A stretch of 64,000 bases of DNA from Pontibacter korlensis. GTDB taxonomy: Bacteria; Bacteroidota; Bacteroidia; Cytophagales; Hymenobacteraceae. Each line of letters opens with the position of its first letter. The stretch's first letter is position 1. The notes beneath the pieces are model-generated. The model saw nothing but the letters and a program-made list of their open reading frames with translations, did no database searches and was not told the DNA's origin. The DNA is taken from the NCBI RefSeq assembly GCF_000973725.1, contig NZ_CP009621.1:2020501-2084500 (forward strand), in the 5' to 3' direction. A program made the position numbers and the translations under genes. Below, piece after piece: positions 41,589 to 50,739 of this stretch.

Positions 41589-44573
41589 CTAGCGAACCTT
41601 CTGCACCTGTGGAGCTGCTTCCGGCTGCTTGTCTTTCTCTTTTATTGTATCCACTACGATTGGTGTAGCGATGAACAGGGAAGAGTATGTACCAAACAAT
41701 ACACCGATGATCATGGCAAGCGAGAAGCTGCGTAGCACTTCACCACCGAAGATGAACAAAATCACTACTACCAGGAACAGTGTCAGGGATGTAATGATCG
41801 TACGGCTGAACGTGCTGATCAGGGCCGGGTTAACTACTCCTCTGATACCCAAGCGTGGGTTATCGTTCATGTACTCACGTACACGGTCGAAGATTACCAC
41901 AGTATCGTTGATAGAGAAACCAATGATTGTAAGTACCGCTGCAATAAACACCTGATCCATTTCATAAGAGATACCAAACAGGTTCAGGATTGAGAATACA
42001 GAGATGATCATCAGGGCATCATGCAGGAGTGCTACAACACCACCCAGCGAGAACTGCCACTTCGAGAATCGAATCATTACGTAAAGGAAGATACCTACCA
42101 ACGCTAATAGAATTGCAACTAAAGCAGTGTTCTGGATGTCGTCGGCCATAGTGGCACCAACTTTAGAAGAGCTTAGAACTTCCGGGTTCAGGTTGCTATA
42201 CTGCTGCAGGCCTTGCTCCAGAGCTGTTCTTACTTGTGTATCAGCTTCTGTACTCTCGTCGTCAGCCAACCAGCTGGTAATAACCTTCAGGCGGTTAGAA
42301 GCACCGAAAGTCTTCACCTCTGTACCTGCTTGCTGGAAGTCGTCCAGAAGGCTAGAGCGTACTTCAGAAGCTGGTACTGCCTGATCAAACTCAATTACGT
42401 AAGAGCGGCCACCAGTAAAGTCTACACCTAAGTTTGGTCCTTTGATAGCCATGGCTACAAAACCAAACACAAGGATGAACAGTGAGAAAGCATAAGCTGG
42501 CTTTCTGTACTTCATTACGTCGAACTTAATGTTGCGGAACATCTTGTTAGACAGGGCAGAAGAGAAGGAAAGCTTGCCTGCCTTCTTGAACGTGCTTTCA
42601 ACCAACAGTCTTGAGATAAATACTGAAGTAAAGAAAGACGTCACGATACCGATCATCAGTGTAATAGCGAAACCTTTAACCGGGCCAGAACCGAAGAAGT
42701 ATAGGATAAAGCCTACGATAAAGGTAGTAACGTTAGCATCGAGGATAGTGCTGAATGCTTTGTCGTAACCTGCATTAATAACTTCACGCATGCTTAAGCC
42801 TTTGGCAGCTTCCTCACGCATACGCTCGAAGATCAGTACGTTGGCATCCACGGCCATACCCAATGTAAGTACGATACCAGCGATACCAGGTAGTGTAAGT
42901 GCAGCACCAAACTGGGCCAGCACACCAAGTATAAAGAATACGTTGAACAACAGGGCAAGGTCAGCAATGAAACCACCACGGCTGTAGTATGCAATCATGA
43001 AGACTACCACGATCAACAGACCTGCTACAGTCGAAAGCAAGCCTTGGTTGATAGCTTCCTGACCAAGCGAAGGACCTACGATAGCTTCTTCTACGATACG
43101 GGTAGGAGCTGGCATTTTACCAGCCTTCAGGATGTTAGCCAAGTCTTGTGCTTCATCCACGGTAAAGTTACCAGAGATAGAAGAGTTACCTCCTGTAATC
43201 TCGCCCTGCACCACCGGAGCAGAGTATACATAGTTATCCAGTACGATGGCTACCTGACGGCCAATGTTGTCGCCTGTAAGACGAGCCCATTTTCTGGCAC
43301 CAGTAGCATTCATTGTCATGCTGATCTCTGGGCGACCTGCCTGATCGAAGTCCTGACGAGCATCGTTGATTACTTCACCAGTTAGCGGAGCTTTGCCGTC
43401 ACGCCCCTTCTTGATAGCGTACATTTCCACGAACTGCTGTCCGTTGTCGCCAGCAAGTGGCTTCACACCCCACAGAAACTTCATGTTAGGAGGCAGGATA
43501 GAGCGAACATCTGGGCGGTTGAACAGCTCATTGATTTGGGCTGTGTCGCGAACGTTAGCACCGATGCCGCCTGGCATCTGCGTGAACAGCGAAGCCAGTA
43601 CACCAGCCTGCTGGTTATTAAGAGAGTCAAGCTGAGAAGCAGCAGTATCAGTTTGTGCCGAAGCAACAGCTGTTGAGTCTAAAAGAGTAGAGTCTGCACC
43701 GGCAGCTTGTGCCAGTACGTCGTCAGAGGCGCCTTGCTGTGCAACAGGAGCGTTTGTAGTAGTTGTAGTAGTACCGATGTTTAGTTTACCGGCACGCTGC
43801 AGCTCGTCCAGGTGCTGGCCTACCTGCATAAAGTAAGGAGTGAACTCCTGTGGAGACCACACTTCCCAGAACTCCAGGTTAGCCATACCTTGCAACAGGT
43901 TACGCACCCGGTCTGGGTTGTCAACACCTGGTAACTCGATCTGGATACGACCAGTACCTTTCAGGCGCTGAATGTTTGGCTGTGTTACACCGAAACGGTC
44001 AATACGGGTACGAAGGATGTTGAATGAACGGTCAATAGCAGCGTCCACTTCAGACTGAATAACCTCAACTACCTCTTCGTTGGTAGATTCGTAGCTGATC
44101 TTGCCACGGTTAGCTGTGTTAGAGAAGATGCGGCTCAGGCGGCCATTTGGCTCTACCTCACGGTAAGCCTGCGCAAAAAGAGTAGTAAAACGCTCCTGGC
44201 TGTTCTTCTGCAACTCCTTAGCTCGATCAAGCGCCTTCAGGAAGTTAGGGTCTTTGCTGTTGCCAGACATAGACTTGATGATCTCTACAGGAGAAACCTC
44301 AAGCACTACGTGCATACCGCCTCTCAGGTCGAGGCCAAGACCAAGCTCATTCTCTTTAACCTCTTCATAGGTCATGCCCAGGTATACTTCCTCCTTGGCC
44401 ATGGAGTCGAGGTAAGATTGTTTTTTTGCTAAGTCAACGTTGCCCTGTGCATCCGTGGCAAAAGCTTCTGCTTTATTCTGGATGTTGGCGGCAACGAATG
44501 AGAACGACAGATAGTAAAGGCATAGCGCCGATACGATCAACGTCAGAACGATTATTAACGATTTGTTCCGCAT
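41589..44573 (-). CDS. secDF: Fused protein translocase subunit SecDF
   Basis: SecD and SecF joined in one 994-residue membrane protein, as usual in Bacteroidetes. It uses the proton-motive force to help export by SecYEG. The SecD part has LGLGLDLRGGMHVVLEV near the N-terminus, the P1 periplasmic region with a low-complexity insert (about 270-320, rich in T, A, D, S and Q), and GIAGIVLTLGMAVDANVLIFERMREE with the key Asp. The SecF part starts about 660 (PNLGVDFTGGRSYVIEF) and has TIIGFSINDTVVIFDRVRE. The tail is short. It is a single gene, about 310 bp after the nfu terminator on the other strand. Confidence 0.97.
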   Translation of the reverse strand: MRNKSLIIVLTLIVSALCLYYLSFSFVAANIQNKAEAFATDAQGNVDLAKKQSYLDSMAKEEVYLGMTYEEVKENELGLGLDLRGGMHVVLEVSPVEIIKSMSGNSKDPNFLKALDRAKELQKNSQERFTTLFAQAYREVEPNGRLSRIFSNTANRGKISYESTNEEVVEVIQSEVDAAIDRSFNILRTRIDRFGVTQPNIQRLKGTGRIQIELPGVDNPDRVRNLLQGMANLEFWEVWSPQEFTPYFMQVGQHLDELQRAGKLNIGTTTTTTNAPVAQQGASDDVLAQAAGADSTLLDSTAVASAQTDTAASQLDSLNNQQAGVLASLFTQMPGGIGANVRDTAQINELFNRPDVRSILPPNMKFLWGVKPLAGDNGQQFVEMYAIKKGRDGKAPLTGEVINDARQDFDQAGRPEISMTMNATGARKWARLTGDNIGRQVAIVLDNYVYSAPVVQGEITGGNSSISGNFTVDEAQDLANILKAGKMPAPTRIVEEAIVGPSLGQEAINQGLLSTVAGLLIVVVFMIAYYSRGGFIADLALLFNVFFILGVLAQFGAALTLPGIAGIVLTLGMAVDANVLIFERMREEAAKGLSMREVINAGYDKAFSTILDANVTTFIVGFILYFFGSGPVKGFAITLMIGIVTSFFTSVFISRLLVESTFKKAGKLSFSSALSNKMFRNIKFDVMKYRKPAYAFSLFILVFGFVAMAIKGPNLGVDFTGGRSYVIEFDQAVPASEVRSSLLDDFQQAGTEVKTFGASNRLKVITSWLADDESTEADTQVRTALEQGLQQYSNLNPEVLSSSKVGATMADDIQNTALVAILLALVGIFLYVMIRFSKWQFSLGGVVALLHDALMIISVFSILNLFGISYEMDQVFIAAVLTIIGFSINDTVVIFDRVREYMNDNPRLGIRGVVNPALISTFSRTIITSLTLFLVVVILFIFGGEVLRSFSLAMIIGVLFGTYSSLFIATPIVVDTIKEKDKQPEAAPQVQKVR

Positions 44574-44740
44574 TGTTTAAGTAAAAGTATGAATTGGTTG
44601 AATTTTGGGTACAATTGTGTCTTTCTCCCGAATTACCTTTTAGAATAACTGTAATATACCTGTGTGCGTTCCGTTAGCTGATAGCTAAGGAGTTACAGCG
44701 GTAAAAAAAATAGAGAAAGTAAAAAAAGAGGAGTTACAGC

Positions 44741-45115
44741 CTAAGGGGCATTGGGCTGTATGGTGGTAGGTAAAATACGGGTTACTACACCAGCTCCTGG
44801 CGGCACTGCTGTGTAAGATGCAGGCAAAAGCTCGTTTGCTGGTTGTGCAAAAGCTGGTTGCTGTGGCAGTGGCTCAATGTCCTGCTGCAGGTTAAGGGCT
44901 ACAAAAGAGGTAGTGCCCTCCAGCGATACTTTCTGCTTTACAATAGTTTTTCCTGCATCAGGTGCAGAGGCCAGTGCAGAGCTTGTTTGCTGCGCTGTGC
45001 CATTAGCCGTTGTGTATGCCACCACTTCCTGGCCATTGAGCATAAGTGCCCACAGCAGGGTTACTGACATCAAAAGGTGCCTGAAGTGGCAAGATATGTT
45101 TGTAGCTTTTGGCAT
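44741..45115 (-). CDS. Hypothetical exported/membrane protein
   Basis: Protein of 124 residues from the ATG at 45113-45115 (the ATG at 45175 overlaps the TrkA-type gene and is less likely). A single hydrophobic segment (about 14-30: LLMSVTLLWALMLNGQEVVAY) may be a signal peptide; the rest is rich in Ala, Pro, Thr and Gln. No family recognised. It lies 43 bp downstream of the TrkA-type gene and may be in its operon. Confidence 0.55.
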   Translation of the reverse strand: MPKATNISCHFRHLLMSVTLLWALMLNGQEVVAYTTANGTAQQTSSALASAPDAGKTIVKQKVSLEGTTSFVALNLQQDIEPLPQQPAFAQPANELLPASYTAVPPGAGVVTRILPTTIQPNAP

Positions 45116-45158
45116 GTATAACCGCAAATATGAAATCTTTTCTGTTAAAAAAGAAATT

Positions 45159-45851
45159 TTAGCGGTTAACATCAATAAATCGCTTCACGTCCTGCTTCTT
45201 GCCTATAAGCAACAGGATATCTGAAGGATAAATAATGGTGTCAGCCTTAGGTACACCAATAATGTGCTCTACCTGTGTTGGCTTTCCATCCTGGATCTCT
45301 TCAAAAAAGCGCTTTATGGTAATCAGGTTCAGGTTATACTTCTCACGGAGAGAGATTTTAGCCACGCTGCGGTTGGCAATATTGCGAGGGGCATTAATCT
45401 CCACAATTTCGTAATTATCTGGCAGCGGAAGGAAGGTGCGGATGCTTGGCTGCAGCAGGCGCTCAGCCACTGTTTTACCAACCTCACCCTCTGGCGACAG
45501 AATCTCCTGCACACCCATCTTCTCCAGGATACGGCGCTGCTGTTTATTGGAGGCACGGGTAATAACACGCTTCACGTTCAGCTCTTGCAGGTTAGCCGTT
45601 GTAATGAGTAGCGCCTCGAAATCCTCACCGATCGCTACTATTACAGCATCCATGTCCTGGATATTTTGTGCCTCCAATGCGCGGATATCGGTGGCATCCA
45701 GGGCTACAGCGTACGCTACCTGGTCTTTAATAGACTCCACATGGTCTTCATCGTTATCGATAGCGATAACCTCGGCGCCACGTTCTGCCAGCGTGGTGGC
45801 AATGGAGTGCCCAAAGACACCAAGGCCTATAACCGCAAATTTATGCCTCAT
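45159..45851 (-). CDS. TrkA/KtrA-type potassium-uptake regulator
   Basis: Cytosolic RCK subunit that controls a K+ transporter, 230 residues. RCK_N (about 5-125) has the nucleotide-binding motif IGLGVFGHSIATTLAERGAEVIAIDND and TDIRALEAQNIQDMDAVIVAIGEDFEALL. RCK_C (about 140-228) has GVPKADTIIYPSDILLLIG. No membrane subunit (TrkH/KtrB) is adjacent in this window; it must be elsewhere or absent. Its start overlaps the udk stop by 4 bp (ATGA), so the two are translationally coupled. Confidence 0.92.
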   Translation of the reverse strand: MRHKFAVIGLGVFGHSIATTLAERGAEVIAIDNDEDHVESIKDQVAYAVALDATDIRALEAQNIQDMDAVIVAIGEDFEALLITTANLQELNVKRVITRASNKQQRRILEKMGVQEILSPEGEVGKTVAERLLQPSIRTFLPLPDNYEIVEINAPRNIANRSVAKISLREKYNLNLITIKRFFEEIQDGKPTQVEHIIGVPKADTIIYPSDILLLIGKKQDVKRFIDVNR

Positions 45852-46468
45852 GCTTTTATTTTAGCGTTTAGGTAAGTAGTGATTACCTCCAGCCCGCGCT
45901 CAAAGTTGGCGTTATTCGGGATGATGATGTCAGCGTCGTTTTTGTAAGGCTTAATGTACTTCTCGTATGTAGGAGCTACATGGTTGGTGTATCTGTAGAG
46001 TACATCATCCAGATCATACCCACGCTCTACCTTGTCGCGCACAATGCGGCGCTGCAGCTTAATATACTCTTTAGCGTCGATGTATACTTTCAGATCCAGC
46101 AGATTAGCAATTTCCTCGAAGTAGAAAACGAATATACCCTCTACCACCACAATAGGTGCCGGTCTGAACTCCAGTTGCCGAGGCACTACGTTCGGGTTAT
46201 TAAAAGTATACTCGGTGCGGTAAACGGTTTCGCCATGGCTCACTTTAAGTATATCGTGGGCGTAAGCTTCGTCGTCGATGCACGAAGGTAAGTCGAAATT
46301 AATGACCCCGTTAAGGTCTGCAGTTTGGTGCTCGCGCGGTTTGTAATAGTTGTCCTGAGAGATCAGGCAAACGTCTTCAGGCGAAAACGAGGTAAGCAGC
46401 TTATTCAAAAAAGTGGTTTTTCCTGAAGCACTACCTCCTGTAATCCCGACGATGAATGGCTTTTGCAT
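45848..46468 (-). CDS. udk: Uridine kinase
   Basis: Phosphorylates uridine and cytidine in pyrimidine salvage, 206 residues. The P-loop is GITGGSASGKTTF (8-20). LISQDNYYKP and FDLPSCIDDEAY are family motifs, and VVEGIFVFYFEEI and RRIVRDKVERGYDLDDVL follow. Its stop overlaps the TrkA-type gene's start by 4 bp. A -7 box TAATTTTG (complement of 46491-46498) is 23 bp upstream, so this is the first gene of the operon. Confidence 0.96.
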   Translation of the reverse strand: MQKPFIVGITGGSASGKTTFLNKLLTSFSPEDVCLISQDNYYKPREHQTADLNGVINFDLPSCIDDEAYAHDILKVSHGETVYRTEYTFNNPNVVPRQLEFRPAPIVVVEGIFVFYFEEIANLLDLKVYIDAKEYIKLQRRIVRDKVERGYDLDDVLYRYTNHVAPTYEKYIKPYKNDADIIIPNNANFERGLEVITTYLNAKIKA

Positions 46469-46537
46469 AGGAAGCTTTGGTTTCAGGCCACAAAATTAAG
46501 ACATTAGCAGGTACTTGGCTACTTTCACCAGGTATTT

Positions 46538-47122
46538 TTATACTTCAAGCGTTTTCAGGAAACGAACAAGCTCCTGCGTAGCACGGCCACGGTGGCTGAT
46601 GGCATTTTTTTCTTCCGAACTCATCTGTGCAAAAGTAAGGTCATAACCTTCTGGCACAAATACCGGGTCATAACCAAATCCTTTATCGCCTTGCCAATTT
46701 TCCGCTATGCTGCCTGTTACAATGCCTTCAAACTGATGTTCCTGGCCATTTAATATTAGAGTGATACTGGTGCGAAAGCGGGCGCGGCGGTTTGCTTTTC
46801 CCTGCAGGCTTTGCAAAAGCTTTTCTATATTATCGGCGTCAGAACGCTGTGGACCGGCATAGCGGGCGGAGTACACGCCTGGAGCTCCATCAAGGGCCTC
46901 TACCTCCAGACCAGTATCGTCGGCGAAGCAGCTCACGTTATAATGCTGCCATACGTACTCTGCTTTCTGGCGGGAGTTGCCTTCCAGAGTATCCTGCTCT
47001 TCGGGTAGCTCTTCGTTGCAGCCAATATCCTGCAGGCTCAGCAGCTCATACTTGCCTTCCAGCATCTGGCTTACTTCGGTTAGCTTATGTTTGTTATTGG
47101 TTGCAAAGCAGAGTCTTTTCAT
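46538..47122 (-). CDS. rdgB: RdgB/HAM1-type non-canonical purine NTP pyrophosphatase
   Basis: House-cleaning enzyme that removes dITP/XTP from the nucleotide pool, 194 residues, normal length. It starts MKRLCFATNNKHKLTEVSQM and has the signature FADDTGLEVEALDGAPGVYSARYAG. The GFGYDPVFVPEGYDLTFAQMSSEEKNAISHRGRA segment is also typical. It lies about 70 bp from udk on the same strand and downstream of the phosphoribosyltransferase; a shared operon is possible. Confidence 0.96.
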   Translation of the reverse strand: MKRLCFATNNKHKLTEVSQMLEGKYELLSLQDIGCNEELPEEQDTLEGNSRQKAEYVWQHYNVSCFADDTGLEVEALDGAPGVYSARYAGPQRSDADNIEKLLQSLQGKANRRARFRTSITLILNGQEHQFEGIVTGSIAENWQGDKGFGYDPVFVPEGYDLTFAQMSSEEKNAISHRGRATQELVRFLKTLEV

Positions 47123-47206
47123 AAGTATCTTCTAACTAAGTGGTAAATAACTTGAACTGCACGGCTGCTTCCGAAAGAGCTTTGTGGGTGAGTAAGCCGC
47201 ACACAA

Positions 47207-47722
47207 TTAAAGTAAGTATGCCGCTACCTCATCCTCCTTCAGTACGACTTGTACGCGCTCACGCAGGGTGGTGGCGAGTGAGTAGCCGGTGTAAGTAGCG
47301 GCAATAGGGTAGAGCGGGTGGTGACGGTCCACCAGGGTTGCCACTTCTACTTTCTTGGGGCTTCGCGACAGAAACACGTTCAAAGTATAAGCCAGCGTTT
47401 TGCCGGTGTTTAGCACATCGTCGACCAGCACCACAGCTTTACCTTCCAAACTCAAGCTTTCAGGCTCAAGCTGTACTGGCTCCTGCAAAGGCTTATCTTT
47501 GTTAAGCTTTACCTGCAGTAGCTGTATTCTTATCGGGGATATTTGCTGTAGCTGCGTGGCCAGTTTCTCTGCTAAGGTATGGCCGTTAGGGTAAATGCCT
47601 GCCAGCACAAGCTCCTGTTCCTCAAAGTTGCGCTCATATATTTCATATGCCATGCGCGTCACCTTTTGCTCGATCTGGGCGCGGTCCAGTATCAGGTTTT
47701 GCTGTTTGGTTTGTGGTGTCAT
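47207..47722 (-). CDS. PyrR-like phosphoribosyltransferase
   Basis: Type I phosphoribosyltransferase of 171 residues. The PRPP-binding motif VVLVDDVLNTGKTL is clear, and the N-terminal ILDRAQIEQKVTRMAYEIYERNF resembles PyrR/uracil-type enzymes. It may act as a uracil phosphoribosyltransferase or as a PyrR-like regulator. RNA-binding activity cannot be judged. It is the first gene of a possible phosphoribosyltransferase-rdgB group. Confidence 0.88.
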   Translation of the reverse strand: MTPQTKQQNLILDRAQIEQKVTRMAYEIYERNFEEQELVLAGIYPNGHTLAEKLATQLQQISPIRIQLLQVKLNKDKPLQEPVQLEPESLSLEGKAVVLVDDVLNTGKTLAYTLNVFLSRSPKKVEVATLVDRHHPLYPIAATYTGYSLATTLRERVQVVLKEDEVAAYLL

Positions 47723-47912
47723 AGGTCTTTTTCTGTGCTTATACAGGCAAACTCTTACTAGGGCTGCTAAGGCAAATTTATAAAGATAATTGCTACGGCC
47801 GCGGCTTTTGCTCAGAGTGTAAAATAATTTGGCTCATAGCGTTTTACTTTCAAATAATCTTATTAAATTTGCAGTCCGATTCAGAAATTAAGGTTAAATA
47901 ACGTTTACGATA

Positions 47913-48158
47913 ATGAAAAAAGGCATTCACCCAGAGTACAGACAGGTGGTTTTCCAGGATATGACTAGTGATTTCAAATTCCTTACTCGTTCTACCATGA
48001 CCTCTGATGAGACAATCACTTGGGAAGATGGGAAAGAGTATCCTGTAATCAAAGTGGAAGTTTCTTCTGCTTCACACCCATTCTACACTGGTAAAAACAT
48101 CTTCGTGGATACCGCAGGACGCGTTGAGAAATTCAACAAGCGCTACCAGAAAAAATAA
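47913..48158 (+). CDS. rpmE: 50S ribosomal protein L31 type B
   Basis: L31 of 81 residues, with [29 protein letters not shown] and [26 protein letters not shown]. The zinc-binding CxxC pair of type A is absent, so this is the type B form. A -7 element TAAATTTG lies at 47864-47871. A strong hairpin follows the stop. Confidence 0.97.
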   Translation: MKKGIHPEYRQVVFQDMTSDFKFLTRSTMTSDETITWEDGKEYPVIKVEVSSASHPFYTGKNIFVDTAGRVEKFNKRYQKK

Positions 48159-48191
48159 GCGGTTTATTCCGGTTAAAACGTTTCAAAAGAG

Positions 48192-48229
48192 AAGTCTTCC
48201 TGAACAATTTCGGGAAGACTTTTTTATTT
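48192..48229 (+). terminator. Terminator of rpmE
   Basis: AAGTCTTCC (48192-48200) pairs with GGAAGACTT (48213-48221), followed by TTTTTATTTTTG. The next gene starts at 48237. Confidence 0.85.
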
Positions 48230-48236
48230 TTGTAGT

Positions 48237-49442
48237 ATGAACATCATCCTATTCGATGAACCCGCTATCCGGCAGGATCTTCTGCCACTGACCTTTACAA
48301 GAGCAGTGGCAGACATGCGCGTTGGTATTTTAACTATTGCCGAAAAATGGGCCCATTATATGGGAGTGGCTGTTTCATACCTCACACAGCCTTATCTGCA
48401 GCCTAAGTATAATGTGCACAATGGAGCCAGCAACCTCTACATTAATGGTGCAGTTTGCCCAAACGAGGAGTTGGTAAGCGCCATACAGGGGCTAAAAGAA
48501 GGGGAGGCCTTGTACCAGAACGACCTGCTTATTGCCCTAAACAGCGATACCCTTCAGTTTAACACCGTGGAAGAGCTGGTAGGGCATTCTGCGCCACAAA
48601 GGCACCAGTACGAAAGCTGTACCATTATCCGCGATGTGTGGGATATCTTCCTGCAAAACGGTAGCCAAATCCGTAGCGACTTCAATGTCCTGGCCAAAGG
48701 GCGCCAAAGCCAACCGATAGGAGATAAGCATACGATTGTGTACAATGAGGAGAACATCTTCATAGAAGAAGGTGTGAAGATACGTGCTGCGATACTAAAT
48801 GCAGAGAACGGGCCGATTTACCTGGGCAAAAACTCTCAGGTACATGAAGGTGCCGTCATAAAAGGACCTTTCGCCTTGGGTGAGGAGAGCAATGTGAACA
48901 TGGGGGGCAAAATGCGCGGCGACGTTAGCATAGGGCCATTTTGCAAGGTAGGTGGTGAGGTGGCAGCCTCGGTTATTTTTGGCTACTCAAATAAAGGCCA
49001 CGAAGGTTACCTGGGCAACTCCGTGCTAGGTGAGTGGTGCAATATTGGCGCCGACACCAACACCTCAAACCTCAAGAACAACTATGCCGAGGTTAAGATC
49101 TGGAACTACGCCAAAAACGGCTTTAAAAATACAGGGCAACAGTTCTGTGGCCTCATTATGGGCGACCATAGCAAGTGCGGCATCAACACGATGTTCAACA
49201 CAGGTACAGTGGTGGGGGTAAGCGCTAATATTTTTGGACCAGGCTTCCCGCGCAACTTCATCCCTTCATTCAGTTGGGGCGGAGCGGCTGGCTTTGAGAC
49301 CTTCCAGATGCGCAAGGTGGTAGAGGTGGCCGAGAAGGTGATGGCACGCCGTAACCTGGAGCTTAGCCAGGTAGATCGGGATATCCTAAACCATATTTTT
49401 GAACAGACCCAGCAATACCGCGTGTGGGATAAGAGGGCGTAG
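48237..49442 (+). CDS. GlmU-like sugar nucleotidyltransferase with left-handed helix
   Basis: A 401-residue protein with an N-terminal nucleotidyltransferase-like part (about 1-180: MNIILFDEPAIRQDLLPLTF, RAVADMRVGILTIAEKW) and a C-terminal left-handed beta-helix of hexapeptide repeats (VHEGAVIKGPFALGEESNVNMGGKMRGDVSIGPFCKVGGEV and FGYSNKGHEGYLGNSVLGEWCNIGADTNTSNLKNNYAEV). It resembles GlmU but lacks the usual N-terminal pyrophosphorylase signature GxGTRM, which is atypical. It would act on a sugar-1-phosphate or its acetylation in envelope sugar synthesis. The true substrate is not known. Confidence 0.85.
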   Translation: MNIILFDEPAIRQDLLPLTFTRAVADMRVGILTIAEKWAHYMGVAVSYLTQPYLQPKYNVHNGASNLYINGAVCPNEELVSAIQGLKEGEALYQNDLLIALNSDTLQFNTVEELVGHSAPQRHQYESCTIIRDVWDIFLQNGSQIRSDFNVLAKGRQSQPIGDKHTIVYNEENIFIEEGVKIRAAILNAENGPIYLGKNSQVHEGAVIKGPFALGEESNVNMGGKMRGDVSIGPFCKVGGEVAASVIFGYSNKGHEGYLGNSVLGEWCNIGADTNTSNLKNNYAEVKIWNYAKNGFKNTGQQFCGLIMGDHSKCGINTMFNTGTVVGVSANIFGPGFPRNFIPSFSWGGAAGFETFQMRKVVEVAEKVMARRNLELSQVDRDILNHIFEQTQQYRVWDKRA

Positions 49443-49488
49443 AGGCTTCTTAATAATTGAGCTTACCAATAATTTAACTATTTAAGCC

Positions 49489-50613
49489 GTGCAGTTTTCA
49501 CAGATAATAGGCCATCAGGAAGCAAAGCAGCTCTTGCTGAAGTCGGTGCAGCAAAACCATGTGGCGCATGCGCAGCTGTTTCTGGGGCAGGAGGGTAGCG
49601 CTAACCTAGCTTTGGCCTTGGCTTATGCTACCTACATCAACTGCGAAAGCAAACAGCCCGATAATTCATGTGGAACATGTAGCAGCTGTGTGAAGATGAA
49701 TAAGCTGGTGCACCCCGACTTCAACTTCGTAATGCCTGTTACGGCCACTAAGTCGGTAAGTAAAGATGCGCTAAGCCATAAGTTCATGAACGAGTGGCGC
49801 GAGTTTATACTTGCAAGCCCATATCAGGGGCTGAACGAGTGGATGCAGCACATTGGCGCTGAGAATAAGCAAGGCATTATATCGAAAGATGAGAGCCGCC
49901 ACCTGGTAAGGCTGGTATCGCTGAAAGCCTTTGAGGGTGCTTATAAGATTGTGGTAATCTGGCTGCCAGAACTGATGCATTCTGCTGCTGCTAACGCTCT
50001 GCTGAAGCTGTTGGAGGAACCACCTGCTCAGACTTTGTTTTTGCTAGTGGCACAGTCGGCAGAAAAACTTCTGGCTACCATAACCTCGCGCACTCAGATA
50101 ATGCAGGTACGCAACTTTACCGAGCAGGAGGTAATACAGTATGTACAGCAGAAGTATAACCTTGATAATACCAAAGCTGAGCAGATAGCGCAATTAGCCG
50201 AAGGGAACTTGAACGCCGCAGCCAAGCTTCCTAGTGAGATCAGCAGCGATTACTTTACCTTCTTTACCGATTGGATGCGCCAGTGTTATGGCTATAAGTT
50301 TAACAACCTGGTGGAGATGAGCGACAAATTTCAGGCTCTGGGCCGTGAGAACCAGAAGAACTTCTTGCTGTATGCGCTCAACCTGTTCCGGAAAGTAATG
50401 CTCTATGGGGTAGATGCCTCATTGATTTCTTTTCTGCCGCCTGCCGAACTGGACTTCGTTCAGAAGTTCTCCAAGGTAATTACTGGGAATAATGCCGGAG
50501 ATCTGGCCGAGGAGCTAAACCAGGCGCACTACCATATTGAGCGCAACGCAAACCCTAAAATGGTATTTGTAGACAGCTCGCTGCAAATTGCCGGTTACCT
50601 TCGAAAAGGGTAA
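49489..50613 (+). CDS. holB: DNA polymerase III delta' subunit
   Basis: Clamp-loader subunit of 374 residues, starting at GTG (49489). A zinc-binding cysteine group is present (NC near residue 61, then CGTCSSC), as in clamp-loader ATPase relatives. The P-loop is degenerate (FLGQEGSANLA), as expected for non-hydrolysing delta'. The NALLKLLEEPPAQTLFLLVAQSAEKLLATITSRTQ stretch is the family signature. It follows the GlmU-like gene by 46 bp, probably in the same transcript. Confidence 0.92.
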   Translation: MQFSQIIGHQEAKQLLLKSVQQNHVAHAQLFLGQEGSANLALALAYATYINCESKQPDNSCGTCSSCVKMNKLVHPDFNFVMPVTATKSVSKDALSHKFMNEWREFILASPYQGLNEWMQHIGAENKQGIISKDESRHLVRLVSLKAFEGAYKIVVIWLPELMHSAAANALLKLLEEPPAQTLFLLVAQSAEKLLATITSRTQIMQVRNFTEQEVIQYVQQKYNLDNTKAEQIAQLAEGNLNAAAKLPSEISSDYFTFFTDWMRQCYGYKFNNLVEMSDKFQALGRENQKNFLLYALNLFRKVMLYGVDASLISFLPPAELDFVQKFSKVITGNNAGDLAEELNQAHYHIERNANPKMVFVDSSLQIAGYLRKG

Positions 50614-50739
50614 CTTTGATCAATGGCTCTTGATTGCTGGTCTTTCTTCAGTATCAGGCTAAGTATAAATTTCTTCTTCCCTGGCAGGGAGTATAAAACT
50701 GGAAGCACTTGAAAACAGGTGCTCCGTAGAAAGTATAAC

